Assembly: GCA_029747585.1 (NCBI GenBank)
Contig: JAPEVF010000363.1
Span: 1 to 44,682, forward strand
Direction: 5' to 3'
DNA from: Pleurotus djamor
Taxonomy: Eukaryota > Basidiomycota > Agaricomycetes > Agaricales > Pleurotaceae
DNA length: 44,682 nt
Shown: positions 43,280-44,682 of the stretch, one piece after another
How positions within the stretch are numbered: the first letter of the stretch is position 1
Layout of the letters: the number at the start of each line of letters is the position of its first letter
Translations under genes and position numbers: made by a program
Notes under the pieces: model-generated
What the model was told of the DNA's origin: nothing
The model's database searches: none
The model's input: only the letters and a program-made list of their open reading frames with translations

Positions 43280-44682
43280 TTACTTGACATCTAACGAACT
43301 GAAGCCCAAGTCTCCGCCCTTATCTATGTCGAATGGGTCTCTCATACTGCCCGTTTTTGATCGCCAAAGTTGCGTGTATAATGACTTGATTTTGTGAAGC
43401 TCAGTTTCAAGAGCAGCGGTCTTGCTGGCGAGAGCTATAAATGTCGCATGCTGCGCCTGCAAGGTTGCGGCGATGGCTATACACGCGGTTGAGACTCAAG
43501 AAACGATTCAACATGGAGTTTTGTGTACCTTGTGGCGTCTGCTGAACTTGACTGGCTGATGATGAGAGCTTGCGCTCGATTTGCTAGTAGAGAATAGAAT
43601 AAATGACCATTCCATAAAGTAAGGACCTCATGACTCACTTCAATCGTGGCTTTGTACCACAACAAACGTTCTCTCATCTCCTCCGTTATACGCGTGAAAT
43701 ATCTAGCGTGGACGTCGATATATGTGAATTGGTTACACGACGCGACACCAACTTACTCGAAAGGGAAAGTAGCATGGTTCTTGAGGAACGTTCCATTTTG
43801 TTGAGGATTCTTGAACCCATCGATGATACGGGTGGCGATGATGGTATCTTGAACACTTTGGTCGGCCTTGGCCTTGAGGTCTCGGGCATAGAGTAGATCA
43901 GAGTGGGTAACTGAAGAAGCATTGACGAGTTCCTGTGGCATTAAAGGTTAACTTGATCTCCTACAGGCTCATTTCAAAGCAACTAACTTTGTAGATTCCG
44001 CGAACAAGATCCTGCCCTTTGGACGGTTCGTCGCCAAGTTTTAGGCGTTGCAACTCCTTGCCTATTTGCACCCTGCCTTGAATATGCGAGCTGAGTATGG
44101 AATCAGTGTGAGGCCAATCGATCAAAGCGCCCTACTGACTCTAAACTCTCCAAAGTTCGCTTCACCTCGTCGGGCAAGTCATTGAATTTGGTCGTTTTTG
44201 TGAATAATGGCGCAGCATTATTCTGAGCGTTTACCCCCAGTCTAGATGCATACGTTTAGGTAGGAGACGCGTTGGGGTAAGGCACGACTCACTGGGGTTG
44301 TTGTGGTTTCTGACCGAACAACGAATTCCCTCCGAATCCTTGTGGTTGTACTGCGGTCGAACCAAAGAGGCTACCCTGTGGCCCTTAGTGAGTCAATTAG
44401 CATCCATCGTCTTAGAGAAACTTACTTGTGGTTGTTGGGCATTATTATTCGTCGAGCCGAGCGCAGACTGACCAAACGGATTATTTTGTTGCTGCTGTTG
44501 ACCGAAGATGTTAGTCGCTGGTTGCTGCTGTTGGGCAGGCTGACCAAAGCCACCGAGTGCTGGTTGTTGTGCTGGCTGCCCGAATATGGACCCTCCGGTA
44601 GCAGCTGGTTGCTGCTGCTGCTGTCCGAATAGACTCGTCCCAGCTGCTGGTTGCTGAGCAGGTTGACCAAAAAGGCTCGTGC
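43280..44682 (-). CDS. FG-repeat nucleoporin, Nup49/Nup58 type, N-terminus beyond the window
   Basis: The gene enters from the right edge and ends at TAA 43280. The N-terminal part in view is an FG domain with LFGQ, IFGQ, GFGQ and PFGQ repeats separated by Q/N/A-rich linkers (44428-44682), then SLFGSTAVQPQGFGGNSLFG. After LFTKTTKFNDLPDEVKRTLE a helical coiled-coil domain follows: SHIQGRVQIGKELQRLKL, RDLKAKADQSVQDT, EMRERLLWYKATIEQIERKL and AALETELHKIKSLYTQLWR. This layout is that of Nup49 (yeast) or Nup58/45 (animals), part of the Nsp1-Nup57-Nup49 trimer in the central transport channel of the nuclear pore. Seven introns of about 50 bp are visible. Confidence 0.88.

Noticed and set aside
1..44682. 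Search for tRNA, rRNA, CRISPR arrays and telomere repeats
   Set aside because: No GGTTCRANNC-type tRNA T-loop in a foldable context, no regular spaced repeats and no TTAGGG runs were seen by eye.

Overview
This window is nuclear DNA of a filamentous fungus, most likely a mushroom-forming basidiomycete (Agaricomycetes). The signs are small close-set genes on both strands, many 45-90 bp GT-AG introns, and gene families typical of that group: clustered F-box/leucine-rich proteins, fungal arrestin-like proteins, an OPT transporter, a PX-PB1 scaffold and a MYND protein with many introns. It looks like a draft or consensus assembly: there are many isolated N calls, one 59-base gap (13199-13257), and at least two N positions that break an otherwise clean reading frame (1183 and 24297).

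Layout. 1-5.2 kb: a long Q/H/P-rich protein on the minus strand that runs off the left edge, a decayed plus-strand gene (2240-3068) and about 2.2 kb without a convincing gene. 5.2-14.8 kb: housekeeping genes, namely a pRiA4b-ORF3-like/MYND protein, a Derlin with a decayed partial Derlin copy downstream, mitochondrial glycine-cleavage T protein, a coiled-coil membrane protein, and a mitochondrial-carrier protein of the peroxisomal adenine-nucleotide type. 15-25.6 kb: an oligopeptide transporter, a membrane-anchored GH27 alpha-galactosidase with micro-exons, and a PX-PB1 scaffold protein.

26.3-35.5 kb: the most structured part. Two arms of about 2.4 kb (about 26268-28642 and 33164-35540) form an inverted duplication. 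Each arm carries an F-box/LRR gene; the right arm also carries a broken-off copy of the 3' end of the ARP10 gene, whose full version sits at the left arm. The arms enclose about 4.5 kb with most of ARP10, a METTL21-type methyltransferase and an arrestin-like gene. One tract of about 400 bp, including non-coding DNA, is almost identical between arms while the F-box genes have clearly diverged, which suggests gene conversion.

35.9-44.7 kb: a third, unrelated-looking F-box gene, a 71-residue hydrophobic/cationic protein whose first exon is only the ATG, two more arrestin-like genes in tandem, and an FG-repeat nucleoporin of the Nup49/Nup58 type that runs off the right edge.

I saw no bacterial-type operon, CRISPR array, rRNA, tRNA or intact transposon. 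Gene models were built by hand from splice signals and frame continuity. Family names come from recognised motifs, not from a database search.
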